DNA from: Elusimicrobiota bacterium
GTDB lineage: Bacteria > Elusimicrobiota > Elusimicrobia > Elusimicrobiales > UBA9959
DNA: 12,206 bases
NCBI GenBank assembly: GCA_003500765.1
Contig: DNQL01000195.1
Location: forward strand, 1-12,206
Reading direction: 5' to 3'
Part shown: positions 1 through 8,433 of the stretch, one piece after another
Layout of the letters: every line of letters starts with the position of its first letter
How positions within the stretch are numbered: the first letter of the stretch is position 1
Made by a program: the position numbers and the translations under genes
Notes under the pieces: model-generated
The model's database searches: none
Told to the model about the DNA's origin: nothing
What the model saw: the letters and a program-made list of their open reading frames with translations, nothing else

Positions 1-1
1 G

Positions 2-805
2 AAGCGGCTCGGCATGTGGACGAACCTTATAACCAACGGCACGCTGGTCACGCCGGACCTGGCCCGGCGGCTGAAAGAGGCCGGCCTCGATTCCGCGCAG
101 GTCAGCCTGGAGGCCGGTACGGCGCCGCTGCACGACAGGATAACGGACCGGCCCGGCGCTTTCGACAAGTGCCTGGCCGGGGCGCGCGCCCTGCTGGCCG
201 CCGGCGTGCGCACCCATACCAATACCACCGTCTCGGCCCTCAATAAGGACGCGCTGGCCCCGCTGCTCGACCGGGTGAAGGAACTGGGGACGGGGAAATT
301 CTCGATGAACATGCTGATGCCGGTCGGCTCCGCCGACGGGAACATGCGGGAGACCTTCGTCTCCTATTCCGAAATAGGCGCGTCCGTGAAAGAGGCCGCG
401 CGGTTGGCGGAGGAGAGAGGTCTGGAGTTCATGTGGTATTCGCCCACGCCGATGTGCGTTTTCAACCCGGTGCCGCTGGGCCTGGGCAACAAGGGCTGCG
501 CCGCCTGCGACGGGCTGCTCAGCTCCGCGCCCAACGGCGACCTGCTGCCGTGCTCCAGTTACCCGGAACCGCTCGGGAATCTTCTGGAATACGAGGGAAG
601 ATTCCGTGAGCTGTGGGACGCGGAGCGGCCGGCCTGGTTCCGCCGCAAGGGTTTCGCTCACGGTCTCTGCGGCGGCTGCGCCGACCTGCCGCTGTGCAAC
701 GGCGGCTGCCCGCTGTACTGGGCTAAAGCCGGCCACGCCGAACTGGAGAAGGCCGCGCCAGCCTATATAGAAGGAGGCAGAGATGCCGCTGTTCCCGCCG
801 CCTGA
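2..805 (+). CDS. Radical SAM/SPASM domain protein (5' end outside the window)
   Basis: The reading frame is open from the first bases, so the N-terminus, including the CX3CX2C motif that binds the SAM-cleaving 4Fe-4S cluster, lies upstream of the window. The visible part begins in the radical SAM barrel (TNLITNGTL, typical of the strand after the cluster loop; then a QVSLEAG strand and an H-R-T-G-like segment). Numbering from the Met at base 14, the C-terminal third is a SPASM-type domain: C162, C165, C180 (in GDLLPCSSYPEPLGNL), then C219, C222, C228 and C232 in GLCGGCADLPLCNGGCPLYW. These cysteines fit binding of auxiliary Fe-S clusters. SPASM enzymes modify peptides, proteins or cofactors through a 5'-deoxyadenosyl radical. 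The substrate cannot be read from this part. The stop codon lies 23 nt inside the next gene, so the two are probably translationally coupled. The family is secure; the role is unknown. Confidence 0.88.
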   Translation, partial: KRLGMWTNLITNGTLVTPDLARRLKEAGLDSAQVSLEAGTAPLHDRITDRPGAFDKCLAGARALLAAGVRTHTNTTVSALNKDALAPLLDRVKELGTGKFSMNMLMPVGSADGNMRETFVSYSEIGASVKEAARLAEERGLEFMWYSPTPMCVFNPVPLGLGNKGCAACDGLLSSAPNGDLLPCSSYPEPLGNLLEYEGRFRELWDAERPAWFRRKGFAHGLCGGCADLPLCNGGCPLYWAKAGHAELEKAAPAYIEGGRDAAVPAA

Positions 806-1808
806 AAAACAAGGCGAGATAAAGTTCTTTTTCGCCAAAGGAATGCCTTACCGGCTCCGGATGGCGGTAATAGCCGCCGCCCTCCTGGGCGGCCTGGCGG
901 TGCAGTTGTTCTTCTCCTTCTGGACCGGGCTGGTCCTGCTGGTGATCGCCTCGCTCCTGGGGATAGTCAGCGGCTACGACGCCGTGCCGAAACTGGCGCC
1001 CGGCGTCGAATGGGCCCGTGTCACGCCGGACGAGTACCGCAAAGTGCGGGCGAAAGAGGAGGCGCTCAAGAGCTGGGACCGCGACGCGTTCGACTTCAGC
1101 AATCCCACGGGCATGGTCGTGATAGTCCTCATGGGGATAATAGGCCTGGCCGTGTACTTCTTCCTGGCTGTTACGATGGCGCTGCCGGAACACTTCTGGG
1201 TCTACCCGGCGCTGGACGCCGCCGTGCTGCTGATGCCTCTCTGGCTGACCGGGGTCAGGGAATACCTTAAACGGGACCAGCTGATAATAAAGATAAAACA
1301 TCTGGAGGAGATGCTGAGGCGGCTGGAGGAGCCCAGCGACGTACAGGTCTCCCCTATGCTCGGACTGCGGTCCACCTCCGACGGCAAGAAAGTCCCGGAG
1401 GACGCCAGGCTGATGGTTAAGCTGGTCGGCGCGCCGGAAGAGTTCATGGGGCTGCAGGTGCAGCTGTCGATAAATTCCGTGAAAGGGACCGACCATCCCT
1501 ACCTTTACTGCGTGATAATAGCCAAAAAAGGCTCTCTTTTCTTCGATAATTACGCCGCGTTCAAGGCTCCCGAGGACCAGGGCGCCATGAGCGGGCTCTT
1601 CAAGCTGATAGGGCTGGCCGGCTACGGGCCGGTGTACGAGCCGGCTCCCGCCGACGACGTGGAGGTGCTGGTGATACGTCAGCGCGCCGACCGCAACGGC
1701 GGCTACAGCACCGATTTCAGGCAGGCCTGGAAGATAGTATCGGCCGCGCTGGAGATGGCGCGCGGTCTGTGCGCCGCGGCCGTCAAGCGCCGCGCCTCCG
1801 CGGCCTGA
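783..1808 (+). CDS. Unrecognised membrane protein, four predicted helices and a C-terminal soluble domain
   Basis: I do not recognise this 341-residue protein. Hydrophobic segments at about 27-45, 47-64, 111-132 and 140-158 predict four membrane helices in two hairpins, separated by a charged loop (about 65-108). A charged, probably coiled stretch follows at 160-185 (KRDQLIIKIKHLEEMLRRLEE), then a soluble domain of about 150 residues with beta-rich patches (LMVKLVGAPEEF, YLYCVIIAKKGSLFF). The start is well supported: AAGGAGG at 771-777 sits 5 nt before the ATG, inside the end of the radical SAM gene. The 23-nt overlap points to one operon and possibly a shared task, for example as partner, transporter or membrane substrate of the SPASM enzyme; that is inference. 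Its stop codon directly abuts the stop of the convergent response regulator gene. Confidence 0.75.
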   Translation: MPLFPPPEKQGEIKFFFAKGMPYRLRMAVIAAALLGGLAVQLFFSFWTGLVLLVIASLLGIVSGYDAVPKLAPGVEWARVTPDEYRKVRAKEEALKSWDRDAFDFSNPTGMVVIVLMGIIGLAVYFFLAVTMALPEHFWVYPALDAAVLLMPLWLTGVREYLKRDQLIIKIKHLEEMLRRLEEPSDVQVSPMLGLRSTSDGKKVPEDARLMVKLVGAPEEFMGLQVQLSINSVKGTDHPYLYCVIIAKKGSLFFDNYAAFKAPEDQGAMSGLFKLIGLAGYGPVYEPAPADDVEVLVIRQRADRNGGYSTDFRQAWKIVSAALEMARGLCAAAVKRRASAA

Positions 1809-2261
1809 TCACTCTCCCTGCTGCGGAAGGGCTGAAACGGAAAGCCAGTAGCCGGCGAACTTCCTCATCAGGCCGCTGAATCCCTCGAAGGTTTCCGGTT
1901 TGGTTATAAAGGAAGCGGCGCCGCATTCGTAGCTCTTGCGCACGTCGTCGTGGGAGGCGGAGGTGGTCAGCATTATCACCGGGATCTTTCTCAGTTCGGG
2001 GTCGGCCTTGAGCAGCCGGAGAAGGCCGAAGCCGTCCATGCCCGGCATGTTGATGTCCAGCAGGAGAAGATGGGGCTGTCCGCCTTTGCGTCCCTCGTGT
2101 TTGCCCGAGCGGCGCAGGTAATCCAGGGCTTCGGCGGCGCAGGACGCCGTCTCGAGCCTGTGGGGGAAAGGCAGGCGGGAGAAGACCTTCCTGGCCATCA
2201 GGAGATCGTCTTCGTTGTCGTCCACCAGCAGGATGTCGAGTCCGCCATGAGCCGCGTTCAC
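1809..2261 (-). CDS. Single-domain response regulator (CheY/Rcp-type receiver)
   Basis: This 150-residue protein is a receiver domain only, with no output domain. The phosphorylation site is complete: acidic pair D14-D15 in ILLVDDNEDD, phospho-acceptor D69 in LLLLDINMPGMDG, switch residue T99 or T100 in VIMLTTS, and K121 in FITKP. The DDNEDD start and a loop of about 20 residues before the acceptor strand resemble the Rcp1-like regulators that pair with phytochromes or hybrid kinases. No histidine kinase gene is visible, so it is an orphan here. The start is a GTG (2261-2259), preceded on the minus strand by a purine-rich GAGGGGG suited to ribosome binding; no ATG fits the frame before the conserved first strand. 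The gene runs convergently with the membrane protein gene, with no bases between the stop codons. Confidence 0.9.
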   Translation of the reverse strand: MNAAHGGLDILLVDDNEDDLLMARKVFSRLPFPHRLETASCAAEALDYLRRSGKHEGRKGGQPHLLLLDINMPGMDGFGLLRLLKADPELRKIPVIMLTTSASHDDVRKSYECGAASFITKPETFEGFSGLMRKFAGYWLSVSALPQQGE

Positions 2262-2344
2262 AAGGCCCCCTCGGGATGGTACAAGACCCCGGCTTTACGA
2301 CCGGGCCGCTCCCGTCGTATCGCCGCTCTCCTCACCCTGTAGAT

Positions 2345-2372
2345 AGTCTAGCAGGTCCTGTCCGGATTACAA
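2345..2372 (-). promoter_or_regulatory. Possible promoter of the response regulator gene
   Basis: On the minus strand, TTGTAA (2372-2367) and TAGACT (2350-2345) are 16 bases apart and could be -35 and -10 boxes. They would give a leader of about 75 nt before the GTG start. The leader contains a weak hairpin at 2297-2318 (ACGAC and GGG arms against CCCGTCGT, with one bulged C). This rests on pattern matching alone. Confidence 0.3.
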
Positions 2373-2409
2373 GGTGATTTTGTATACATGGCCGGCTTTA
2401 TGCGCGCGT

Positions 2410-2439
2410 TTGCCACCAGAATGTTTTTTAATGTATAGT
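2410..2439 (+). promoter_or_regulatory. Possible promoter of the secreted-protein gene
   Basis: TTGCCA (2410-2415) and TATAGT (2434-2439), 18 bases apart, resemble sigma-70 -35 and -10 boxes. They lie in AT-rich DNA and would start transcription about 60 nt before the ATG at 2504. The palindrome TGTATACA (2381-2388) lies just upstream and could be an operator or chance. The 2262-2503 gap holds nothing else I can support. Confidence 0.4.
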
Positions 2440-2503
2440 GAGGGCTCAATTCCTATTGTTTAGGTGCTGGCAAGATTGCCTAATTATAAGTTGGGGGCGG
2501 CTA

Positions 2504-3130
2504 ATGAAAAAGAAAATGGGAATCCTGATTTTTAGTGTTATGATTGGAGTTCAGGGGTTTTCCTGGAGCTCCGAATCTGCCGCAATAACTAATGAGCAGC
2601 TCTTCCAGCTTACGCATGTGGACGAGGGGATTGGAAAAAAGATAAAGGATGGAGTCGTTCCCGAGGCGGGAGCGCCAATTGTTGTTCCAGACAATACAGC
2701 TATTTCGATTCACAAAGTGAGCGGAGATAGTCTTGAGAGATTGCGAAGAGAAATTAGGGGCTTTAAGGGGGTTTCCAAGGCTTTCGTTAGGGCTGTTAAC
2801 GGGGAGCGCTCCTTAGTTTTTTACAATTCAAATTTTATTCTAGTCATATTTTCCGCAACAGAAGACGGCCAATATACAATCCTTGTGGAAAGCGATAGGC
2901 AGGTGCGAGAGGTGTTGAGTCGAGAATATGATTCGGCGGCGCCGGGAGAGCGAAGGGGGGAGGCAGTAAAAAGCACAATTACTCCCGGGCCCCGTCCTCC
3001 ACAGCCATGGCCCGATTGGATGGGGGCCAATCCTGGCCCCCCTCCTGCTCCGCCCTCTCCGTCTGGTGGCGGGGGCGGTCCATGCGGGGTAATCGTTGCT
3101 TGTGATGATAGTGCTAACATACCCCGTTAA
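2504..3130 (+). CDS. Unrecognised secreted protein with Pro/Gly-rich C-terminal tail
   Basis: I do not recognise this protein of 208 residues. The ATG at 2504 is chosen because it opens a classic Sec signal peptide (MKKKMGILIFSVMIGVQGFS, likely cleavage soon after WSSESAA) and follows a G-rich stretch (TTGGGGGCGG, 2491-2500). The frame extends up to a GTG at 2438, but that would bury the signal. The mature part has a mixed domain of about 120 residues (LFQLTHVDEGIGKKIKDG to YTILVESDRQVREVL), then a tail rich in Pro and Gly (PPAPPSPSGGGGG) ending with two closely spaced cysteines in PCGVIVACDDSANIPR, which could form a disulfide. Codon use differs from the neighbours: 9 of 16 isoleucines are AUU, against 1 of 36 in the YejB-like gene. 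The region looks acquired or fast-evolving. It may be a surface or periplasmic protein; function unknown. Confidence 0.65.
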   Translation: MKKKMGILIFSVMIGVQGFSWSSESAAITNEQLFQLTHVDEGIGKKIKDGVVPEAGAPIVVPDNTAISIHKVSGDSLERLRREIRGFKGVSKAFVRAVNGERSLVFYNSNFILVIFSATEDGQYTILVESDRQVREVLSREYDSAAPGERRGEAVKSTITPGPRPPQPWPDWMGANPGPPPAPPSPSGGGGGPCGVIVACDDSANIPR

Positions 3131-3176
3131 CAGCCTGCTGGAAAATATATAGTTTTAAGTCAGGATTTGCACTTCG

Positions 3177-4994
3177 TTGTTGGCTAATATGCGAAAATTT
3201 AAGGCATCTAAACGAGCCCTGTTTGTGCCCGTATGTTTTGGGTGTTTATTCGGCTTGATGGTGTATGCAAGTGGTGAGAATTTTAGCTCTTCTGGCTGGG
3301 AGACCGGCCGAGATTTCCCGTTGCTGGGGGCGCCGGAAGCGAAGAAGGGCGGGACGCTGCGCTATTTCTGGCCGTCGTTCCCGCCGACCCTGCGCACGCT
3401 GGGCCCCAACTCCAACCTTTCCACCACCCGTGAGTTGCATGGCCTGATATACGAATCGCTCGTGGGGCTTCATCCTGAGACGCTGGACCATATCCCCGGA
3501 CTGGCCGACTACTGGAAGGTCTCTCCCGATAAGCGCACCTTTTATTTCCATATAAACCCCAATGCCCGCTGGGCCGACGGCAGCCCGGTGACCGCGCACG
3601 ACGTGGTGGCTACCTGGGAATTCCGCGTCCGCAAGGATATTAAGGACCCTTACTCCCTGATGATCTGGGACGGCAGCTTCGAGCGGCCGGTGGCCGTCAG
3701 TCCCTCCATAGTCTCCGTGCGCACCAAGAAGGTGCACTGGCGGCTGTTCATGTATTTCGCCGGCATGACCATTTATCCCGCCAAAGTCCTGGACGGCCTC
3801 ACCGGGGACAAATACCTTGAGGACTACAATTGGAAGCTGCCCATGGGCTCGGGTCCCTATGAACTTAAGGAGGGGGACATCAAGACCCAGGAATGGGTGG
3901 CGCTCAGCCGGCGCAAGGATTACTGGGGGAAGGACGAGCGGCAGAACATAGGGCTCTACAATTTCGACAGGCTGGTCTGGCAGGTGGTGCTGGACGAGGA
4001 ACTGGCTTTCGAGAAGTTCAAGAAGGGCGAGCTGGACTACTACGTCGTGAACAAGGCCCAGCGCTGGGCCGAGGAGACCGATTTCGATAAAGCCCGCGAC
4101 GGCTGGATACAGAAGCGCAAGATATATACGAAGGCCCCGCAGGGCTTCGGCGGCTTCGTGTTCAATATGCGCAAGCCACCCTTCAACGACCGCAACGTGC
4201 GCAAGGCCTTTGCCTATCTTTTCAACCGCGAACGCCTCATAGACAAGCTTTTCTTTGGCGAGTATAGCTTCATAGACAGTTATTACCCCGGAAGCATATG
4301 GGAGAACCCCAAGAACCCGAAGATACGCTATAACCCGCGCATGGCCAAGATGCTGCTGGCCCGCGCCGGCTGGAAGGACCGCGATAAGGACGGCTGGCTG
4401 GTAAACGACAAGGGCGAGCGCTTCGAGATAACGCTGGAATACGGTACCCCGGGCTGGGACCGGATCCATAAGGTCATACAGGAGGACCTCAAGCGCGCCG
4501 GCATCAAGATGAACATCAAGCAGATCGACCCCGCCACGCTGATGAAGAAGGTCGGCGAGCGCAATTTCACGCTGCATTTCCAGAACTGGGGGGCCATGCT
4601 CTTCCCCAATCCGATAAGCTCCTGGAGCGCGGAACTCGCCGATTCCACCGACAATAACAACCTGCCCGGCTTCAAGAGCGCCGAGGTGGACGCGCTCTCC
4701 ACCAAATACGACCTGACCGAGAACAGGGACGAGCAGCGGAGGATAATACACCGGATAGACGAACTGATCTTCCGCGCGCATCCTTACGCGCTGGCCTGGG
4801 GCTCCGATTATACCCGCGTGCTCTATTACAACAAGTTCGGCCATCCGAAAAGGTATTTTTCCAAGATAGGCGACTACAGGGATATAAAGACCATGTGGTG
4901 GCTGGACCCCGAGAAGGAAAAGGCCCTGGCCGACGCCGTGGCCGGGGGCGGGAAGCTGCCGGTAGGCGAGATGGAGAAGCGGCCCTGGGACTGA
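3177..4994 (+). CDS. yejA: Periplasmic peptide-binding protein, family 5 (YejA-like)
   Basis: This 605-residue protein is the extracytoplasmic receptor of an ABC importer for oligopeptides or peptide-like compounds. After a signal peptide (to about residue 32, ending VYASG; no convincing lipobox, so probably soluble in the periplasm) comes the family 5 start KKGGTLRYF, then LHGLIYESLVGLHPE, a PDKRTFYFHINPNARWADG segment, and the second-lobe pattern of EDLKRAGIKMNIKQID. The C-terminal YYNKFGHPKRYFSKIGDY...MWWLDPE closely resembles the YejA branch, and E. coli YejA has a similar length of about 600 residues. The start is uncertain: the frame opens at TTG 3177, with AGGA at 3162-3165, while the ATG at 3189 lacks a clear ribosome site; either leaves the signal peptide intact. 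The first 40 or so codons are AT-richer than the rest. It heads a five-gene operon with its permeases and ATPases. The exact ligand is unknown. Confidence 0.88.
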   Translation: MLANMRKFKASKRALFVPVCFGCLFGLMVYASGENFSSSGWETGRDFPLLGAPEAKKGGTLRYFWPSFPPTLRTLGPNSNLSTTRELHGLIYESLVGLHPETLDHIPGLADYWKVSPDKRTFYFHINPNARWADGSPVTAHDVVATWEFRVRKDIKDPYSLMIWDGSFERPVAVSPSIVSVRTKKVHWRLFMYFAGMTIYPAKVLDGLTGDKYLEDYNWKLPMGSGPYELKEGDIKTQEWVALSRRKDYWGKDERQNIGLYNFDRLVWQVVLDEELAFEKFKKGELDYYVVNKAQRWAEETDFDKARDGWIQKRKIYTKAPQGFGGFVFNMRKPPFNDRNVRKAFAYLFNRERLIDKLFFGEYSFIDSYYPGSIWENPKNPKIRYNPRMAKMLLARAGWKDRDKDGWLVNDKGERFEITLEYGTPGWDRIHKVIQEDLKRAGIKMNIKQIDPATLMKKVGERNFTLHFQNWGAMLFPNPISSWSAELADSTDNNNLPGFKSAEVDALSTKYDLTENRDEQRRIIHRIDELIFRAHPYALAWGSDYTRVLYYNKFGHPKRYFSKIGDYRDIKTMWWLDPEKEKALADAVAGGGKLPVGEMEKRPWD

Positions 4995-4998
4995 CATT

Positions 4999-6045
4999 AT
5001 GAGCGGAATGACTACTTACTTTATACGCCGGCTGCTGCTGATTCCGGTCACCTTCATCGCCATCACCTTCATGGTCTACACTGTCCTGCGCGTGGTGCCC
5101 GGAGGGCCCATAGAGCAGGCCCAGCTGCAGATAAAGATGGCTATGATGAGCGAGGGAGGCTCCACTGGCCTGGCGGTGCAGGAGACCGAGCTCCAGATCC
5201 CCGAATCGGCCATGGTGGAGCTCAAGAAGTATTATCACCTGGATAAGAGCATCCCCGAGGGCTACGCGCGCTGGTTCTGGGGCATACTTCGTCTGGACTT
5301 CGGCCGCTCGTATATCTATAACCAGCCCGTGTTGGAGGTAATAGTCTCCAAGTTCCACATCTCTCTCTATTTCGGTCTTATCGGCTATTTCGCCTCCTGG
5401 ATCATCTGCGTGCCGCTGGGCGTTACCAAGGCGATAAAGCATAAGACCTCCTACGATACGGTCACTTCGGTCCTGGTCTTCATGGGCTATTCCATACCGG
5501 GCTTCGTCGCCGCTCTGCTGCTGTTGGTGGGCTTCGGCGGCGGCAGTTTCTTCGACCTGGTGCCGCTGGGCGGCTTCCGCTCTGCGAACTGGGCCGAGCT
5601 GCCTTTCTGGGGCAAGGTCTTCGACCAGCTCCACCACACCATCGTGCCCGTAATCGGCTACCTGATAGGCGGCTTCGCCACGATGACGATACTGATGAAG
5701 AATTCGCTGCTCGATAATCTCGGCGCCGACTATGTCCGCACCGCCTTCGCCAAGGGCCTGTCCGAGAAGCGCGTCATCTTCATCCACGCGATGCGTAACT
5801 CGCTGATCCCGCTGACGGTGGGCATAGGCCAGGCGCTGGGCCTGCTCTTTGCGGGCTCTTTCCTGATAGAGAAGACCTGCAATATCCCCGGCATGGGCCT
5901 GCTGGGCTACACCTCCATCATCCAGCGCGACTACCCGATAATACTGGGGACGCTCGTTTTCCTGGTGCTGATAAAGCTGACGGGCAATATAATCTCGGAC
6001 GTGGTGTGGGCGCTGATAGATCCGAGGATAAGGTTCGGTAAATGA
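4999..6045 (+). CDS. yejB: ABC importer permease, YejB-like (DppB/OppB family)
   Basis: This is the first inner-membrane subunit of the importer, 348 residues, with six predicted helices at about 11-29, 120-142, 155-178, 213-235, 269-292 and 313-338. The EAA-type loop that docks on the ATPases is at about 249-271 (AFAKGLSEKRVIFIHAMRNSL). The VVPGGPIEQ segment followed by a long insert before the LKKYYHLDK segment is a YejB-like trait within the DppB family. The C-terminal VVWALIDPRIRFGK is typical of the family. It begins 4 nt after the binding-protein stop and overlaps the next gene by ATGA (6042-6045), so the set is co-transcribed and probably translationally coupled. Isoleucine codons counted by hand are 17 AUA, 18 AUC and 1 AUU. 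Confidence 0.9.
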   Translation: MSGMTTYFIRRLLLIPVTFIAITFMVYTVLRVVPGGPIEQAQLQIKMAMMSEGGSTGLAVQETELQIPESAMVELKKYYHLDKSIPEGYARWFWGILRLDFGRSYIYNQPVLEVIVSKFHISLYFGLIGYFASWIICVPLGVTKAIKHKTSYDTVTSVLVFMGYSIPGFVAALLLLVGFGGGSFFDLVPLGGFRSANWAELPFWGKVFDQLHHTIVPVIGYLIGGFATMTILMKNSLLDNLGADYVRTAFAKGLSEKRVIFIHAMRNSLIPLTVGIGQALGLLFAGSFLIEKTCNIPGMGLLGYTSIIQRDYPIILGTLVFLVLIKLTGNIISDVVWALIDPRIRFGK

Positions 6046-7424
6046 CGGGACAGTTCATAGGCGCGTTGATCGTTCTGGCGGCGGGCTACCTGCTGACGCA
6101 CAGGATAGTGCCGGCCGTCGTCCTGCGCGCCGGCCTGGCCCTCGGTTTCGACATGAAGCCGGCCCCCCACTGGCAGAAACGGTTCTCGCGCTTCCGGGGC
6201 ATGAAGCGCGGTTACTACTCTTTCCTTATCATTACCACCCTGTTCGTCACCTCCTTCTTCCTGGAGTTCATAGTCAACAGCAAGCCGCTGATGATACGCT
6301 ATGAGAGCCGGGTGTCCTTCCCGGCCTTCCGCGAATGGTCCGACAAACTGTTCTTCTTCGCCGACCTGCGCCGCATGGAGAGAAAGGGCGATTTCGGCCA
6401 GGTGGGCGACGACGAAGTGGATTACCGCCTCTTCGCCGCCGCGAAAAAGGACCCGTCCGTCTTCGACCGCCAGCTGGAGCTGCTGCGCGCCGAGCGGGCC
6501 GATTTCGAGGCGCAGGTCGCGGCGTACCGGCCCGCGCGGCTGTCCACTCCCGAGGAAAAGCAGGACTACGCGGACCTCAAGGCCATATTGCCGGCCATCG
6601 ACGCCGACATGGAGCTGATCGAGCGGGCCCGGGGTATTTTCGCCGCTGGCCGCGCCTCAATAATAATGCCGCTCTATCCCTACGCCCCCCGCGAGCATTT
6701 GCTGGACATTCCCGGCACTCCCCCGCACCGGCCCAACAGGGCCAATCTCCTTGGCACCGACGATTCCGGCGCCGACGTCCTCGCGCAGCTGGCCTACGGC
6801 TTCCGTATTTCGCTCTCCTTCGCGCTGATAGTCTCGGTCACCGGCTACATCATCGGCGTGATCATCGGCGGCGTCATGGGTTATTTCGGCGGCTGGACCG
6901 ACATCCTGATACAGCGCGTGATCGAGATCTGGGCGGCCATCCCCTTCCTGTTCACCATCATGATAATCGCTTCGATAGTCCAGCCGACCTTCCTGCTGCT
7001 GGTCGGGCTGCTGGTGGTGCTGCACGGCTGGATAGGCATGAGCTATTATATGCGCGGCGAGTTCTACCGCGAGAAGGCGCGCGACTACGTGCACGCGGCC
7101 GAGGCGATGGGTGCCACGGACTGGTCGGTCATGATGAAGCATATCCTGCCCAACTCCCTGGTGCCGATAGTCACGTTCGCCCCTTTCGCCATAGTGGCCT
7201 ATATCGGCCAGCTGGTCTCGCTGGACTTCCTCGGCTTCGGCCTGCCCGTCGGCACTCCCAGCTGGGGCTCGCTCATCAACCAGGGCATGCAGTACATAAA
7301 GCTCTATCCCAATCTCATCCTCACGCCCTCCATCGCGCTGGCCGTCACGCTGTTCCTGGTGGTGCAGATAGGCGAGGCTGTGCGCGAGGCTTTCGACCCC
7401 AAGGTCTTCTCGAGGCTCAGATAA
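6042..7424 (+). CDS. yejE: ABC importer permease, YejE-like (DppC/OppC family), with unusual extra regions
   Basis: This is the second permease, 460 residues, against about 340 for E. coli YejE. The core is clear: KRFSRFRGMKRGYYSF then a helix (58-78), NSKPLMIRYESRVSFP as in YejE, the LLGTDDSGADVLAQLAYGFRIS motif (236-257) preceding the transmembrane core, an EAA-type loop at about 352-375 (AAEAMGATDWSVMMKHILPNS), LDFLGFGLPVGTPSWG, and the ending GEAVREAFDPKVF. Two parts are extra: an N-terminal hydrophobic segment (about 5-35) before the usual start, and a periplasmic segment of about 150 residues (about 90-235) with a charged, probably helical or coiled-coil stretch at about 138-202. The start overlaps the yejB-like stop by 4 nt. 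No frameshift is seen, and codon use through the insert matches the rest. The insert may contact the binding protein; that is inference. Confidence 0.9.
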   Translation: MTGQFIGALIVLAAGYLLTHRIVPAVVLRAGLALGFDMKPAPHWQKRFSRFRGMKRGYYSFLIITTLFVTSFFLEFIVNSKPLMIRYESRVSFPAFREWSDKLFFFADLRRMERKGDFGQVGDDEVDYRLFAAAKKDPSVFDRQLELLRAERADFEAQVAAYRPARLSTPEEKQDYADLKAILPAIDADMELIERARGIFAAGRASIIMPLYPYAPREHLLDIPGTPPHRPNRANLLGTDDSGADVLAQLAYGFRISLSFALIVSVTGYIIGVIIGGVMGYFGGWTDILIQRVIEIWAAIPFLFTIMIIASIVQPTFLLLVGLLVVLHGWIGMSYYMRGEFYREKARDYVHAAEAMGATDWSVMMKHILPNSLVPIVTFAPFAIVAYIGQLVSLDFLGFGLPVGTPSWGSLINQGMQYIKLYPNLILTPSIALAVTLFLVVQIGEAVREAFDPKVFSRLR

Positions 7425-7425
7425 T

Positions 7426-8429
<1,004 letters not shown>

Positions 8430-8433
<4 letters not shown>

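Noticed and set aside
3246..4997. A minus-strand frame open for about 583 codons over the binding-protein gene
   Set aside because: It mirrors the secure YejA-like gene; its composition is a shadow of the sense codons.
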